DNA of 64,000 nt. Origin: Prevotella sp. GTDB lineage: Bacteria > Bacteroidota > Bacteroidia > Bacteroidales > Bacteroidaceae. Each line of letters starts with the position of its first letter. Position 1 is the first letter of the stretch. A model generated the notes under the pieces. That model was not told where the DNA came from. It did no database searches and worked only from the letters and a program-made list of their open reading frames with translations. This document shows positions 42,957-53,348 of the stretch, one piece after another. A program made the position numbers and the translations under genes. The stretch lies in contig JAFPWS010000044.1 in NCBI GenBank assembly GCA_017412705.1, positions 1 through 64,000 of the forward strand. The letters are read 5' to 3'.

Positions 42957-44405
42957 ATGATAGCATCATTGCATCCGTTGCATACTGACATTGAGAAGCC
43001 TGAGCGGTTTACCTATCCATTTGCCTATGAGCCCCACCCGCTATGCCAGTTGGCAGCACGGGAGTTGCAGCAGTATATCGCCAGCCATGAAGTCATTCGC
43101 GATGATGCCGACCATGGGAAGATGTTCGGCGTGCTGGTGGTAAACCTGCCCCCGACTCCTTCCGAAAAGGAGGGGGGGCTGGCATTCCTGGCTGCCTATA
43201 GCGGCCTGCTGGCCGGACGCAACGACTGGGAATACTTTGTGCCTCCAGTCTACGATGCCCAGCAGCCCGACGGTCATTTCAAGACCACGGAGCGGGAGAT
43301 ATCCCTCGCCACGCACCTCTCACCACTGACTACCAAAAAGATGTCGCAGGACCTGCAACTGTGGCTGTTTCACCAGTACCAGCTGCTCAATGCCCATGGT
43401 GAGACGAAAGACCTGGTAGCACTCTGGCAGGAATATTACAACCGGCCCAAGCTGCTACGAAAATTCCCCCTACCCCCTGGTGGTACGGGCGACTGCTGTG
43501 CCCCCAAGCTGCTGCAATATGCCTACCGGCAAGGACTGGAACCCCTCTGCATGGCCGAATTCTGGTGGGGGGCAGCCACCAAGACCGAGCTGCGTCAGCA
43601 CCTGAACTACTATCCTGCCTGCCGAGGCAAGTGCAAGCCCATCCTGACGTGGATGCTGCAAGGGCTGGAGGTCGACCCAGACCCTGAGTCACTGGGCTTT
43701 GCCCGCCTGGAATTGCCAACGGTCTACGAGGACGAGTGGCTGCTGGTGGTCGACAAGCCCAGCGGACTGCTGTCAATGCCAGGGCGCATCGAACAGTACA
43801 GCGTCGAGACCATCATGCGACAGCGCTATCCGAACAGCATCATAGCCCACCGTCTCGACATGCCCACCAGCGGACTGCTGATCGTAGCCAAGTCGCTGGA
43901 GGTCTATCACTCGCTGCAAGAGCAGTTCATCAAACACGAGGTGAGGAAGAAATATCTGGCAGTTCTTGAAAGTTCAGGAAATCCAGAGAATCAAGGGATT
44001 CTGGCGAATATAGGATTAAAGGGACGCATCACCCTGCCCCTGCGGCCAGACCCCATGAACCGTCCGCGACAGGTGGTAGACTTGGAACACGGCAAGCGGG
44101 CTATCACCGACTACGAGGTACTGGGCACCATCCCCACGACAGGCCAAGCCCAAGGTGGGACACTCGTTGCCCTTTGGCCCCAGACGGGGCGCACCCACCA
44201 GCTGCGCATCCACTGTGCCCACCCCGACGGGCTGGGCTGCCCCATCGTTGGCGACGAACTCTACGGCACCAAGAGCGACCGTCTCTGGCTGCATGCTGCC
44301 GAAATCTGGTTCCGTCATCCAGCCACTGGTCAGCAGATGCATATAGCCAGTCCTTTCCCCTACCCGAACCTTTCCACGTTTTTGGCAACTCCAGATGTCA
44401 CATAA
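42957..44405 (+). CDS. RluA-family pseudouridine synthase with long N-terminal domain
   Basis: Converts uridine to pseudouridine in RNA, probably rRNA or tRNA. From the ATG at 42957 it is 482 residues. An N-terminal domain of about 250 residues contains several Cys (DCCAPKLLQYAYRQGL, YYPACRGKCKPILTWM), as in the long RluA-like proteins of Bacteroidetes and vibrios. The RluA catalytic domain follows with WLLVVDKPSGLLSMPGR, the catalytic Asp in IIAHRLDMPTSGLLIVAK, and LWPQTGRTHQLRIH. The frame opens earlier at 42921, but that codon lies within the promoter. A stretch NLPPTPSEKEGGLAF (about residues 63-77) is translated from an in-frame palindromic repeat (43149-43182). The target RNA is unknown. 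Confidence 0.88.
   Translation: MIASLHPLHTDIEKPERFTYPFAYEPHPLCQLAARELQQYIASHEVIRDDADHGKMFGVLVVNLPPTPSEKEGGLAFLAAYSGLLAGRNDWEYFVPPVYDAQQPDGHFKTTEREISLATHLSPLTTKKMSQDLQLWLFHQYQLLNAHGETKDLVALWQEYYNRPKLLRKFPLPPGGTGDCCAPKLLQYAYRQGLEPLCMAEFWWGAATKTELRQHLNYYPACRGKCKPILTWMLQGLEVDPDPESLGFARLELPTVYEDEWLLVVDKPSGLLSMPGRIEQYSVETIMRQRYPNSIIAHRLDMPTSGLLIVAKSLEVYHSLQEQFIKHEVRKKYLAVLESSGNPENQGILANIGLKGRITLPLRPDPMNRPRQVVDLEHGKRAITDYEVLGTIPTTGQAQGGTLVALWPQTGRTHQLRIHCAHPDGLGCPIVGDELYGTKSDRLWLHAAEIWFRHPATGQQMHIASPFPYPNLSTFLATPDVT
43149..43182. repeat. In-frame palindromic repeat inside the pseudouridine synthase gene
   Basis: CCCCGACTCCTT and AAAAGGAGGGGGGG form an imperfect inverted repeat of the GGAGG/CCTCC-rich type seen at 10101-10192. 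It adds PPTPSEKEGGL to the protein without shifting the frame. Confidence 0.55.
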
Positions 44406-44448
44406 TAATAAATAAGGTTAAAAGCTTAAGAAAGTTGAGCGTTGAGCA

Positions 44449-44478
44449 TTTGGAGTTAGGAGAATTTTCGTATCTTTG
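44449..44478 (+). promoter_or_regulatory. Promoter of enolase
   Basis: TTTG at 44449-44452, an 18-bp spacer and TATCTTTG at 44471-44478. The start codon is 45 bases downstream. Confidence 0.7.
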
Positions 44479-44511
44479 CATTCCGAAAGTTTACAATATA
44501 TTCATTTTTAA

Positions 44512-45831
<1,320 letters not shown>

Positions 45832-45852
45832 GCTACAACAGATATGCTAATA

Positions 45853-45885
45853 AAGAGGGCAGTTCATATAACTGCCCTCTTTTTG
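45853..45885 (+). terminator. Rho-independent terminator of enolase
   Basis: AAGAGGGCAGTT (45853-45864) pairs perfectly with AACTGCCCTCTT (45870-45881), followed by TTTT. Confidence 0.9.
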
Positions 45886-45907
45886 AAACAACTACCAGAG
45901 AAGGAAG

Positions 45908-47311
45908 ATGAGGAGATATCTCATAGGGCTTGTTTTACTGATTGGTTTTTCCGGATCGATTAGTTCCAACAGCTATCAGCGTATCACAGCCCAACTCAAG
46001 GAAATTCTTCAGAAGGATTCTGTTCATGCGCGCAGCATCGCTGACAACATGTTGAAAAAAGACAAGAAGAATCCTGATTTGGCAGCAGCCATCGGAACCG
46101 CTTTCCTGCATAAAGGCCGAATAGAAGATGCGGAATACTTCTATGACAAGGGTTACCATATGCAGCGCATTTCCCCTAACATCATCAATCTTGCCGGTGA
46201 CATTGCACTGGCAAAGAATGACCGTCAAAAGGCAGAATACTATTATAGTAGGGCTATTTACTTTAACAAACGTGCCCCCGAAGCATACTACAAGTACGCC
46301 CGTCTCTATGCAAAGACCAATCCTGAGAAGGCCATTCACCAACTGGAAGTACTTAAGCAGTACCGCCACGACACTGACATCGACCTGAAGATTGCCGGCA
46401 TCTTTTACGATAACGCCCAATACAGCAAGGCAGCACCTATATACGCCCGCATTCCCATTGATTCGCTTAATAAAGAGACGCTGACAAACTTCGCACTCTC
46501 CTACTACTTTCAACAGAAGTTCGACAGTTCACTGGTAGTGACCCACAAAGGCGTACTTAACTATCCCCGTCATCCCGCATTCAACCGTATGTTGTTGTAT
46601 AATAATACGGAACTGAAGAACTACGATATCGCTTTGGAGGCTGCCAACAAACTTTTCCACCAAAGTGACAATCCCCATTTCCAGTATCTGGACTATCTCT
46701 ACTATGGATATGCCCTCAATGGCAAAGGCCTATACGACGAAGCTATTGCCCAGTTCAACCGCGTTATCGAGCTAAACCCCGATCGAATAGATGCTTTCAA
46801 GGTTGTCTCAGAGGCTTATGAGAAAATTGACGATTATGCCAATGCTATCACTTACTACAAGCTATACCTCGACAAACTCGAGGCTGATGACCGCACCTCC
46901 TATAAAGAATTACACCTTGGCAACCTCTACTATTCAATGGGTACAGACAAAAGCCAGGAAAAAGAACTGACTGCTGCCAAAGTAGAAGCGCTACGCTTAG
47001 CAGACAGTCACTATGAGAAAGTGGAACAAATGCGTCCCGACAGCTATCTTGGCGCTTTTTATAGGGCACGTACTAACGTAGCACTGGATCCTGAAACTGA
47101 AAAAGGCCTTGCCAAGCCTCATTACCAGAAAGTTATCACTCTGCTGAGTACTAAGGAGGGTAACCAGTCACAGCTGATGGAATGCTACAAGTATATGGCC
47201 TATTATTATTATCGTAAGAACGATAAGAAAAACACCATGGTATATGTCGATAAAATTATGGATATCGATCCGACCGACAGCTACGCTATCCGCATCAGCA
47301 ACGCCCTCTAA
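45908..47311 (+). CDS. Tetratricopeptide-repeat protein, exported
   Basis: A 467-residue protein with a short signal peptide (about 1-20) and TPR motifs along its length. Examples are DLAAAIGTAFLHKGRIEDAE, INLAGDIALAKNDRQKAE, LDYLYYGYALNGKGLYDEAI with AQFNRVIELNPDRI, and FKVVSEAYEKIDDYANAI. TPR solenoids hold protein complexes together, here probably in the periplasm. It starts 22 bases after the enolase terminator and is convergent with the outer-membrane operon, its stop lying 4 bases from that of the multi-barrel gene. No enzymatic domain is present and the partner is unknown. Confidence 0.8.
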   Translation: MRRYLIGLVLLIGFSGSISSNSYQRITAQLKEILQKDSVHARSIADNMLKKDKKNPDLAAAIGTAFLHKGRIEDAEYFYDKGYHMQRISPNIINLAGDIALAKNDRQKAEYYYSRAIYFNKRAPEAYYKYARLYAKTNPEKAIHQLEVLKQYRHDTDIDLKIAGIFYDNAQYSKAAPIYARIPIDSLNKETLTNFALSYYFQQKFDSSLVVTHKGVLNYPRHPAFNRMLLYNNTELKNYDIALEAANKLFHQSDNPHFQYLDYLYYGYALNGKGLYDEAIAQFNRVIELNPDRIDAFKVVSEAYEKIDDYANAITYYKLYLDKLEADDRTSYKELHLGNLYYSMGTDKSQEKELTAAKVEALRLADSHYEKVEQMRPDSYLGAFYRARTNVALDPETEKGLAKPHYQKVITLLSTKEGNQSQLMECYKYMAYYYYRKNDKKNTMVYVDKIMDIDPTDSYAIRISNAL

Positions 47312-47315
47312 ACTT

Positions 47316-50300
47316 TCAGAACTTGTAATTCACGCCTAAATTAAAGGTATTAATGACGGCTAATTTACCCGTAATTTGAGTTTGTGGGAACATCTTGGCA
47401 TCACTGAACAGATAGACATTTTGGTTGTAGAAAATTCCCCATTTCCTATTCAATTCATATCCGATATTGATACCGCCATTGAGACCAATCTTTCCTTTGT
47501 CAGTCACTGAAGGGCCTAAGAATAAGGCCATATCCCAACGACGCTGAGCATTGTAGCCATTTAACAATGTCGTCATATCCAGCTGATAATCTACCGAAAA
47601 GAGTCCTATGCGCGTTCTCTGAGCTTCGCCATTTCTAACGGCGACATCGTCAGATACATACTCGGCCTGTGCACGTAAAGAATGGTATTTGCCGAAAGAA
47701 TATCCTCCATAGAGCAAGGCATTGATATTAAGCCCGCTATTGACATAGCTCCACTTACTCAGGTTGAAGTTCCATCCTCCACCAACACCCGCAAAGAAAT
47801 TGCGACTTGCAGGAGAGGCCTGATTACTACTTGACCGCTTTTGGGGATTGCGTAACAGGGCTGTGAGCCCGACACGAACACTCATAGCATCCTTGACATC
47901 GAACTGCGAATATCCTTTGGCTGCAGTCATGCGTACGGCAGACTGACTTTCATTGATGTAAACCTTGTCACAGTTCATACGAGTATAGGTAGGCTCCACA
48001 TATAAGCGAAGGTCATCCTGTAACTTCACCCACAGTTGCATACCAGCACGCCAGCCCGAGGCATAAAGATCCTTGCTGCGTGCTTCACTATTATAACCCT
48101 CCACGGCAATGATACCCTTGTGCAAACCAGCAAAGAGATTGACCCCAAAACGCTGGTCCCAGTTGTAATTACTTACAAAGCCCAATGGATTCACCATCAC
48201 ATCGGCAAACAAAGAACCATAAACTGTAGTGGTGACAATATCATTAGCAACACTTGCCTCACGGGCACCAATAGAGAGAGCACCACCCTTATTTACACAG
48301 ATACCTGCGCGCAAACCTACAGCAGGAATCATCCACCGACCTGCTGACAACTGCATAGAAGAGCCCCATGAGCTGATTCCCTTGGCAGGCATGCTGGGAA
48401 ATCGTGCCAAACCATAGCCATAATCCATGAAGAATGGACTGCGCTGCTGTTTAAACAACTTGCCTACGCCACGAGCAGCACCTTTTACTACACGCACTGT
48501 TGGAGCTACAATATCGTCAAACTGATACATCAAGCCCAAATTCATACTACTGATGAGTGTTCCCGCCTGATTATACAACTGATTTGATTCATATAGACGT
48601 TTGTCCATCCAATAGAGGCGATGCTGATAGAACAAGGCAAAATATTTGTTGATACGATAGTCAAGCTGGATACCTCCATGCAAACCGAAACGCGCCTTCT
48701 CTTTGTTAATAGCCAACGTTGGGCCAACCATAACACTGACATTCCATCGCTTGCCGGTCTGATAGCCTGTAAAGAGGTTGGAGATATTGAGCAGATAACT
48801 GGCAGAGGTCATCCAATTCTTCCATTTCAGCTCTCCATCCTGCAACGCTACTTTATCGGTTAGATACTCCTCCGTTAGCATCACCCCATTGTATGAATCG
48901 AAATGATAACCTGCAAAAAATAAGGCATTCTTGAACAGGTTATCCGATTCTGTACTATACTTCCATCTACGAACAGTCGTATTCCACCCCCCGCCAATAC
49001 CTACAAAATAGCCGTTGGGCAAGAAGGAACTGTCGCAGGCCAGACAACAGTCACGACGATTGCCAATGAGTAGTTCCATTCCTAACATGAGTGACACCTG
49101 ATCATTCCGCTTGCGATTCTGATTACCCTGACGATAATACAAAAAGGTATACATGGGCTCAAGGTAGAACCGAGTATCATGACTTAAGCGGATCCATGGT
49201 TGCAGACCCAAGCGATAGCCATTCACCACGCTATGATTGTCTCCGCCTGTATTGGCCATCCTCAACCAACCTAACTCGTAGCCGGCAATTAGGTTCAGCC
49301 CCATTGCCGATTCCCAGTTGTAACGACGTGTCAGGCCGAAAGGATTGACTACAGCATCAATAGCTACTGAGGCATAGCCCATCATGTTCACTTGGTTACC
49401 TGTTTCAGACCATCGCCCGTTGGTAGCACTCAGAACGGTACGCAGACCAAGAGAAGAAGACAGCCATCCACCAAAGCCGATATTGGCAGTAAGTCCCGTT
49501 GTTTTGTTCCATTGTAGGCCATTGAACATATTGTATGCAGCCATTCCTGCGCCATAGTGCACAAACAGCGGACGTCGTTGCATCTTGTCGTTGACATCAC
49601 CTTGCAGCCAACGTTCCCCAGGGGCAGACCTCCTCTTGAAGTTTCCCGTCATCGAGGGCGGTGCCAACTGATTATTCAGATAATAGATATAAGAGAGATT
49701 GATGCCATACGACACCTTGTATCGATGCCAGTCAGCATCATGATTCGCCAAATCTGCCGACTCATTACTCAACATCACAAAAGGCTCGGCAGTGATTGAG
49801 GCATGTGGACCAGTAAAGAACTTCATCTGTAATCCTGCATGGAAATTGTAGGAGGAACTGCTTTCTTTTAGATCCAAAGCCGTTTTCTGGTTGTTACCGC
49901 CACCAAGCATGAAACGGTTAAAGCCTAAGCCCATCATGAACGAGAGGTCTATAGGACGTTCTGGACGATAGCCCAACAGATAGTTCGACAGACTGAAGAG
50001 ATAATCAGCCTCTCCACTTATCATACCCATAACTACCTGAGATCCATTGCCCTTCTGTCCGCTGTTCATATAGCCAACACCACCCGATATACCGATGCGT
50101 GCCGAGTGCAGCTGGTTGAACTGCCTTCCCAAACGCAGGTGCAAAGTCGTAACGGGCTTAAACTTGTTCGTATTGCTATGCTTAAGCAACATCAGACCAG
50201 CTCCGAAATCAATAAAGGTATTGCCCTTCGGCATCATGTCGCCTTGGTAGCGATGCCTTCCGTCAAGGGTAAAACGAAAAGCGTTGAAGTCCTTAGGGCG

Positions 50301-50447
50301 TGGCATCTCATACGATACAGAATCGATAGCCGTATCACTGGCTATCTTCACTGGAATACTATCGGCCCTACTACTGGACGATATGCCCAGAAGCAGGACT
50401 AGCAATAGACTGTAACACGATATGATATTAATTCTCCTTGCCTTCAT
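47316..50447 (-). CDS. Multi-barrel outer-membrane protein of 1043 residues
   Basis: An exported protein (signal about 1-28) made of beta-barrel-like sequence. An N-terminal module (about 50-270) is followed by two copies of a unit of about 360 residues. Unit 1 begins QRRPLFVHYGAGMAAYNMF and unit 2 begins QRSPFFMDYGYGLARFPSM. Both contain VNPFGLTRRYNWE or VNPLGFVSNYNWD, FYLEPMYT or LYVEPTYT, and then GIGGGWN or GVGGGWN. Both end in aromatic strands, the last being NTFNLGVNYKF with a terminal Phe as in barrels assembled by the BAM complex. Basic linkers such as VVKGAARGVGKLFKQ separate the units. It is the last gene of a four-gene operon and overlaps the preceding gene by 20 bases. I cannot assign a named family. 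Confidence 0.7.
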   Translation of the reverse strand: MKARRINIISCYSLLLVLLLGISSSSRADSIPVKIASDTAIDSVSYEMPRPKDFNAFRFTLDGRHRYQGDMMPKGNTFIDFGAGLMLLKHSNTNKFKPVTTLHLRLGRQFNQLHSARIGISGGVGYMNSGQKGNGSQVVMGMISGEADYLFSLSNYLLGYRPERPIDLSFMMGLGFNRFMLGGGNNQKTALDLKESSSSYNFHAGLQMKFFTGPHASITAEPFVMLSNESADLANHDADWHRYKVSYGINLSYIYYLNNQLAPPSMTGNFKRRSAPGERWLQGDVNDKMQRRPLFVHYGAGMAAYNMFNGLQWNKTTGLTANIGFGGWLSSSLGLRTVLSATNGRWSETGNQVNMMGYASVAIDAVVNPFGLTRRYNWESAMGLNLIAGYELGWLRMANTGGDNHSVVNGYRLGLQPWIRLSHDTRFYLEPMYTFLYYRQGNQNRKRNDQVSLMLGMELLIGNRRDCCLACDSSFLPNGYFVGIGGGWNTTVRRWKYSTESDNLFKNALFFAGYHFDSYNGVMLTEEYLTDKVALQDGELKWKNWMTSASYLLNISNLFTGYQTGKRWNVSVMVGPTLAINKEKARFGLHGGIQLDYRINKYFALFYQHRLYWMDKRLYESNQLYNQAGTLISSMNLGLMYQFDDIVAPTVRVVKGAARGVGKLFKQQRSPFFMDYGYGLARFPSMPAKGISSWGSSMQLSAGRWMIPAVGLRAGICVNKGGALSIGAREASVANDIVTTTVYGSLFADVMVNPLGFVSNYNWDQRFGVNLFAGLHKGIIAVEGYNSEARSKDLYASGWRAGMQLWVKLQDDLRLYVEPTYTRMNCDKVYINESQSAVRMTAAKGYSQFDVKDAMSVRVGLTALLRNPQKRSSSNQASPASRNFFAGVGGGWNFNLSKWSYVNSGLNINALLYGGYSFGKYHSLRAQAEYVSDDVAVRNGEAQRTRIGLFSVDYQLDMTTLLNGYNAQRRWDMALFLGPSVTDKGKIGLNGGINIGYELNRKWGIFYNQNVYLFSDAKMFPQTQITGKLAVINTFNLGVNYKF

Positions 50448-52836
50448 TCATTTGTTCCGTTTCTTCCTTTTGACCCGTTGTCAGCAGCGTCTCGAATTTC
50501 TCACGATATACCTGCGCCTTGTTCTGATCGTATGGGTATTTCTTTTTGATTTCATCGCTGATATTAGCATCAGAGTTGTAATACTTCTTATAATAACTTG
50601 GATCTATATCAAAGCAATGCTGCATGTAAGCCAGGAACGAGGGGGTCTTGTTTTCCTGTATGAGGATTGCCTTCTCGGCACCATACTTGGCAGCCAACTC
50701 CATAAAGTCGTCATTGCTGGCCTCTGGACTATTGGCAGCTATTACCCCTTTAATATACCACTTCTTGGGACTTTCATCGGGGAGAGCATCAATCATGGGT
50801 TCGACATCCTGATACGTTTTCCCCAGTTCGGGCGAGAGCTCGAAGCTAAGCACAGCACGATTGAGGGCACTGCTCTGCATAGCATAATGCAATGCTGCCT
50901 CTGCGCGTTTCTGCTCCTCCGTAGTCTTGTTCTGTTTGAAGAAGAGTGTTTCCAGATCAGTGAACATCTTAATGTCTCGGAACTCATCTGTATTGGGCAA
51001 TTTACTGACCAAATGCGAAGCCGCACCCAGTTTCATTCCTTTAAAATACATCACAGCCTGATTGGCTACTATCTCTCTTCGATTGACTGTATACGTGAAC
51101 TCATTGTCAAAAGATATCTGTCGTTGAGCCTCCAGCCCTGACTTCATATCGATAAAAGGAGCCAAGATATCGGTATTCCCCTCGCCACGTTCTATCGCAT
51201 AACAGGCCATACGATTGGCAATATAGGCAGCAAATGGACTGTATTTCGACGAGGGGCGGTCCTTCATTTCGTTATATGCTCTGACTGTCAGCTTACGCAA
51301 TTCGGCAGAATCCTTTATTTGACGGAATAGGTGATAGTAATCGCCATTGGAGAAACGATTGTCGCCTCCCTCGGCATACGATTTGTCGTGATAGTAAGCC
51401 CATAAGGCTTCCTCGGGATCCATCACTTTGTTCTGACGAATGGTATACGAGCACTTCATTAGTCGCTGGTTCTGCAATATCTGATTAATAACCGGCTGTT
51501 CGCCCATCATACGCCGAATGCCGGCAATGGCATTGCGACTGATTAACTCACGTAGTTCGACAGCCTCTATATGCAGTCCACGCTGGTCCAGGGAGTCTGC
51601 TACATCACTCCAGGAGTAAACCCTCGGCGAAGCCACCTGCATGCTGGCAGTACCCACATACCGACTAATCATGCCCAACGCCATCTGGGCACGTTTGTTA
51701 GCCAATTCAGTATTGTGCCCAGCATTTCCATCAGGTGAAGCCGTTCCTTGAATCTTTACATTCATCAGCTGTCGGCCATATGACTTCAACTCACGAATCA
51801 AATGATTGATTTGCTGTGTATTGACAGAGTCTTCCGTTAATCGGGCGCTTCCAACCTCAAAGGTCAACTGCAAGTCACGGTCGGTCTCTCGCAGCTGAGC
51901 CTTGGCCTGCTCATAATAACGCTCGTCGAGCGTAATCTCTTTACGGGCAAAGTCAATTTCAAGCATCTTCCAGGGCTTGCGGCTATTACATGTACCCTCC
52001 TTGGTGTTGTCGGCATAGTAAACATGGTTAAAGTCTTCCATCTGTAACACCGACACCCACTTATAGCTATAATCCGGATTGGGTTTAGGAAAAGTGGTCT
52101 CCCATTGGAAGGATAATGGTTGGTTGCTAAGCAGTGTGGATTGCAGATAGGGTGCCAACGAGTCATTGCGCAAGACATCAAAACTCTTACGGCGACGCTG
52201 GGCAAGTCGGTACTTGCTTCCTTCGAAAACCATCGGTTCCAGATATTGTATGGTATCCTCTGTCTGGCAGTCTATAACAGCAGGCTGGAAAATCAGTCGC
52301 GAACGATTGTCACCATATTCGGCAGGAAGCCCCATTGTCACATTCCAGTGCAGGTTGGGACCATCATCAATAGGAGGCAACTCTCGCATAGCGATACCTT
52401 TGCGCTCACCATAGATATCTGTATTCTTCAGCAAGATACCATCAGCAGTATCGCTCTTCAAGACAATCTCATAATTCAGCTCACTGGTAATTTTGGTGAC
52501 TTGAGGATTACCCTCATCAACTACCAGCAATGCACCACCCACCGCCACGTCGGCCTCAAAATGCCCTTCATAGTCGGGTTTGACCAGGTCGTTACTCTTG
52601 ATCGTCGCATATCCTCCTTGGCGTTTGGCCTGAGCACGATACTCCTGAGCCTGACGATTAGCTTCGGTCACATTGTCGAAGACATAGACGGTAATACTTA
52701 CCGGCATTTTCTGTGTTCCGCCGTCAATACTCTTCATGACCCTGCAAACCTGACCTGTAATATGCACTACCTGTGCACGTCCTGTAAGAGCCGCACACAT
52801 CATGATGAGGGTCAATATGAATTTTCTGATGTTCAC
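50428..52836 (-). CDS. OmpA-domain protein with helical C-terminal repeats
   Basis: An exported 802-residue protein (signal 1-21, LTGRAQ). The N-terminal 300 residues are beta-rich, including a segment VSITVYVFDNVTEANRQAQE. The OmpA-like peptidoglycan-binding domain is at about 318-420, with LTFEVGSARLTEDSVNTQQI, VKIQGTASPDGNAGHNTELA and NKRAQMALGMI. The C-terminal half (about 480-790) is alpha-helical with TPR-like segments (ALHYAMQSSALNRAVLSFEL, DDFMELAAKYGAEKA). It would link outer-membrane partners to the cell wall. The gene lies between a DUF3575-like gene (2 bases away) and the multi-barrel gene (20-base overlap). OmpA-domain plus DUF3575 pairs also occur in fimbria-related clusters of this phylum, but no fimbrillin is present here. 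Confidence 0.75.
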   Translation of the reverse strand: MNIRKFILTLIMMCAALTGRAQVVHITGQVCRVMKSIDGGTQKMPVSITVYVFDNVTEANRQAQEYRAQAKRQGGYATIKSNDLVKPDYEGHFEADVAVGGALLVVDEGNPQVTKITSELNYEIVLKSDTADGILLKNTDIYGERKGIAMRELPPIDDGPNLHWNVTMGLPAEYGDNRSRLIFQPAVIDCQTEDTIQYLEPMVFEGSKYRLAQRRRKSFDVLRNDSLAPYLQSTLLSNQPLSFQWETTFPKPNPDYSYKWVSVLQMEDFNHVYYADNTKEGTCNSRKPWKMLEIDFARKEITLDERYYEQAKAQLRETDRDLQLTFEVGSARLTEDSVNTQQINHLIRELKSYGRQLMNVKIQGTASPDGNAGHNTELANKRAQMALGMISRYVGTASMQVASPRVYSWSDVADSLDQRGLHIEAVELRELISRNAIAGIRRMMGEQPVINQILQNQRLMKCSYTIRQNKVMDPEEALWAYYHDKSYAEGGDNRFSNGDYYHLFRQIKDSAELRKLTVRAYNEMKDRPSSKYSPFAAYIANRMACYAIERGEGNTDILAPFIDMKSGLEAQRQISFDNEFTYTVNRREIVANQAVMYFKGMKLGAASHLVSKLPNTDEFRDIKMFTDLETLFFKQNKTTEEQKRAEAALHYAMQSSALNRAVLSFELSPELGKTYQDVEPMIDALPDESPKKWYIKGVIAANSPEASNDDFMELAAKYGAEKAILIQENKTPSFLAYMQHCFDIDPSYYKKYYNSDANISDEIKKKYPYDQNKAQVYREKFETLLTTGQKEETEQMNEGKEN

Positions 52837-52838
52837 CT

Positions 52839-53348
52839 TTATCTTATTATATACGACAGCGAGATGCCAATCTTAGTAGGAAGAATGATACTGCCCACCG
52901 GATACTCTTTACTATTGTAGAAAACCAGGCCTACACCGGCATGGAAGTCTATGTTCAGTCGCTCTGAGAGTGGTAGCACATAACCAAAGGTCACCCCTGC
53001 CCCAACGGCATCGCCATGGTGGTTTTCCTCCTTCCATGTGAAATCGTAGTTTGCCGCTAAGATACTGACACCTACAAAGTGAGACATCATGGAACGACCG
53101 CTGAGGTAATAGCGCCACTCGGGCTGTACCGCTATACAGCGCATATCGCTAAGCACCCATGGGTGATAATTTCCCAACACGGCAAGGCTTAGTGTACTTC
53201 GATTACTGACAGTCATCTCAAACCCGATATTATAGGTCTGGGTGGCCAGCAAAGCTACATCAGTATTGACAGCCAGCAATTGTGCACTGCCCTTCATCGG
53301 CAATATTGTCACAATAGCCATAAGCCATATTTTCTTCCATCCCCTCAT
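52839..53348 (-). CDS. DUF3575-like outer-membrane protein (169 residues)
   Basis: A small exported barrel-like protein: signal peptide (1-22), then AVNTDVALLATQTYNIGFEM, ALGNYHPW-type strands and VQPEWRYYLSGRSMMSHFVG. GAGVTFGYVLPLSERLNIDF and a C-terminal aromatic strand ISLSYIIR follow. This is the pattern of DUF3575, a family common in Bacteroidetes beside OmpA-domain proteins. It overlaps the upstream DUF3575-like gene by 4 bases and is followed after 2 bases by the OmpA-domain gene, so all are one translationally coupled operon. The function is not known. Confidence 0.72.
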   Translation of the reverse strand: MRGWKKIWLMAIVTILPMKGSAQLLAVNTDVALLATQTYNIGFEMTVSNRSTLSLAVLGNYHPWVLSDMRCIAVQPEWRYYLSGRSMMSHFVGVSILAANYDFTWKEENHHGDAVGAGVTFGYVLPLSERLNIDFHAGVGLVFYNSKEYPVGSIILPTKIGISLSYIIR

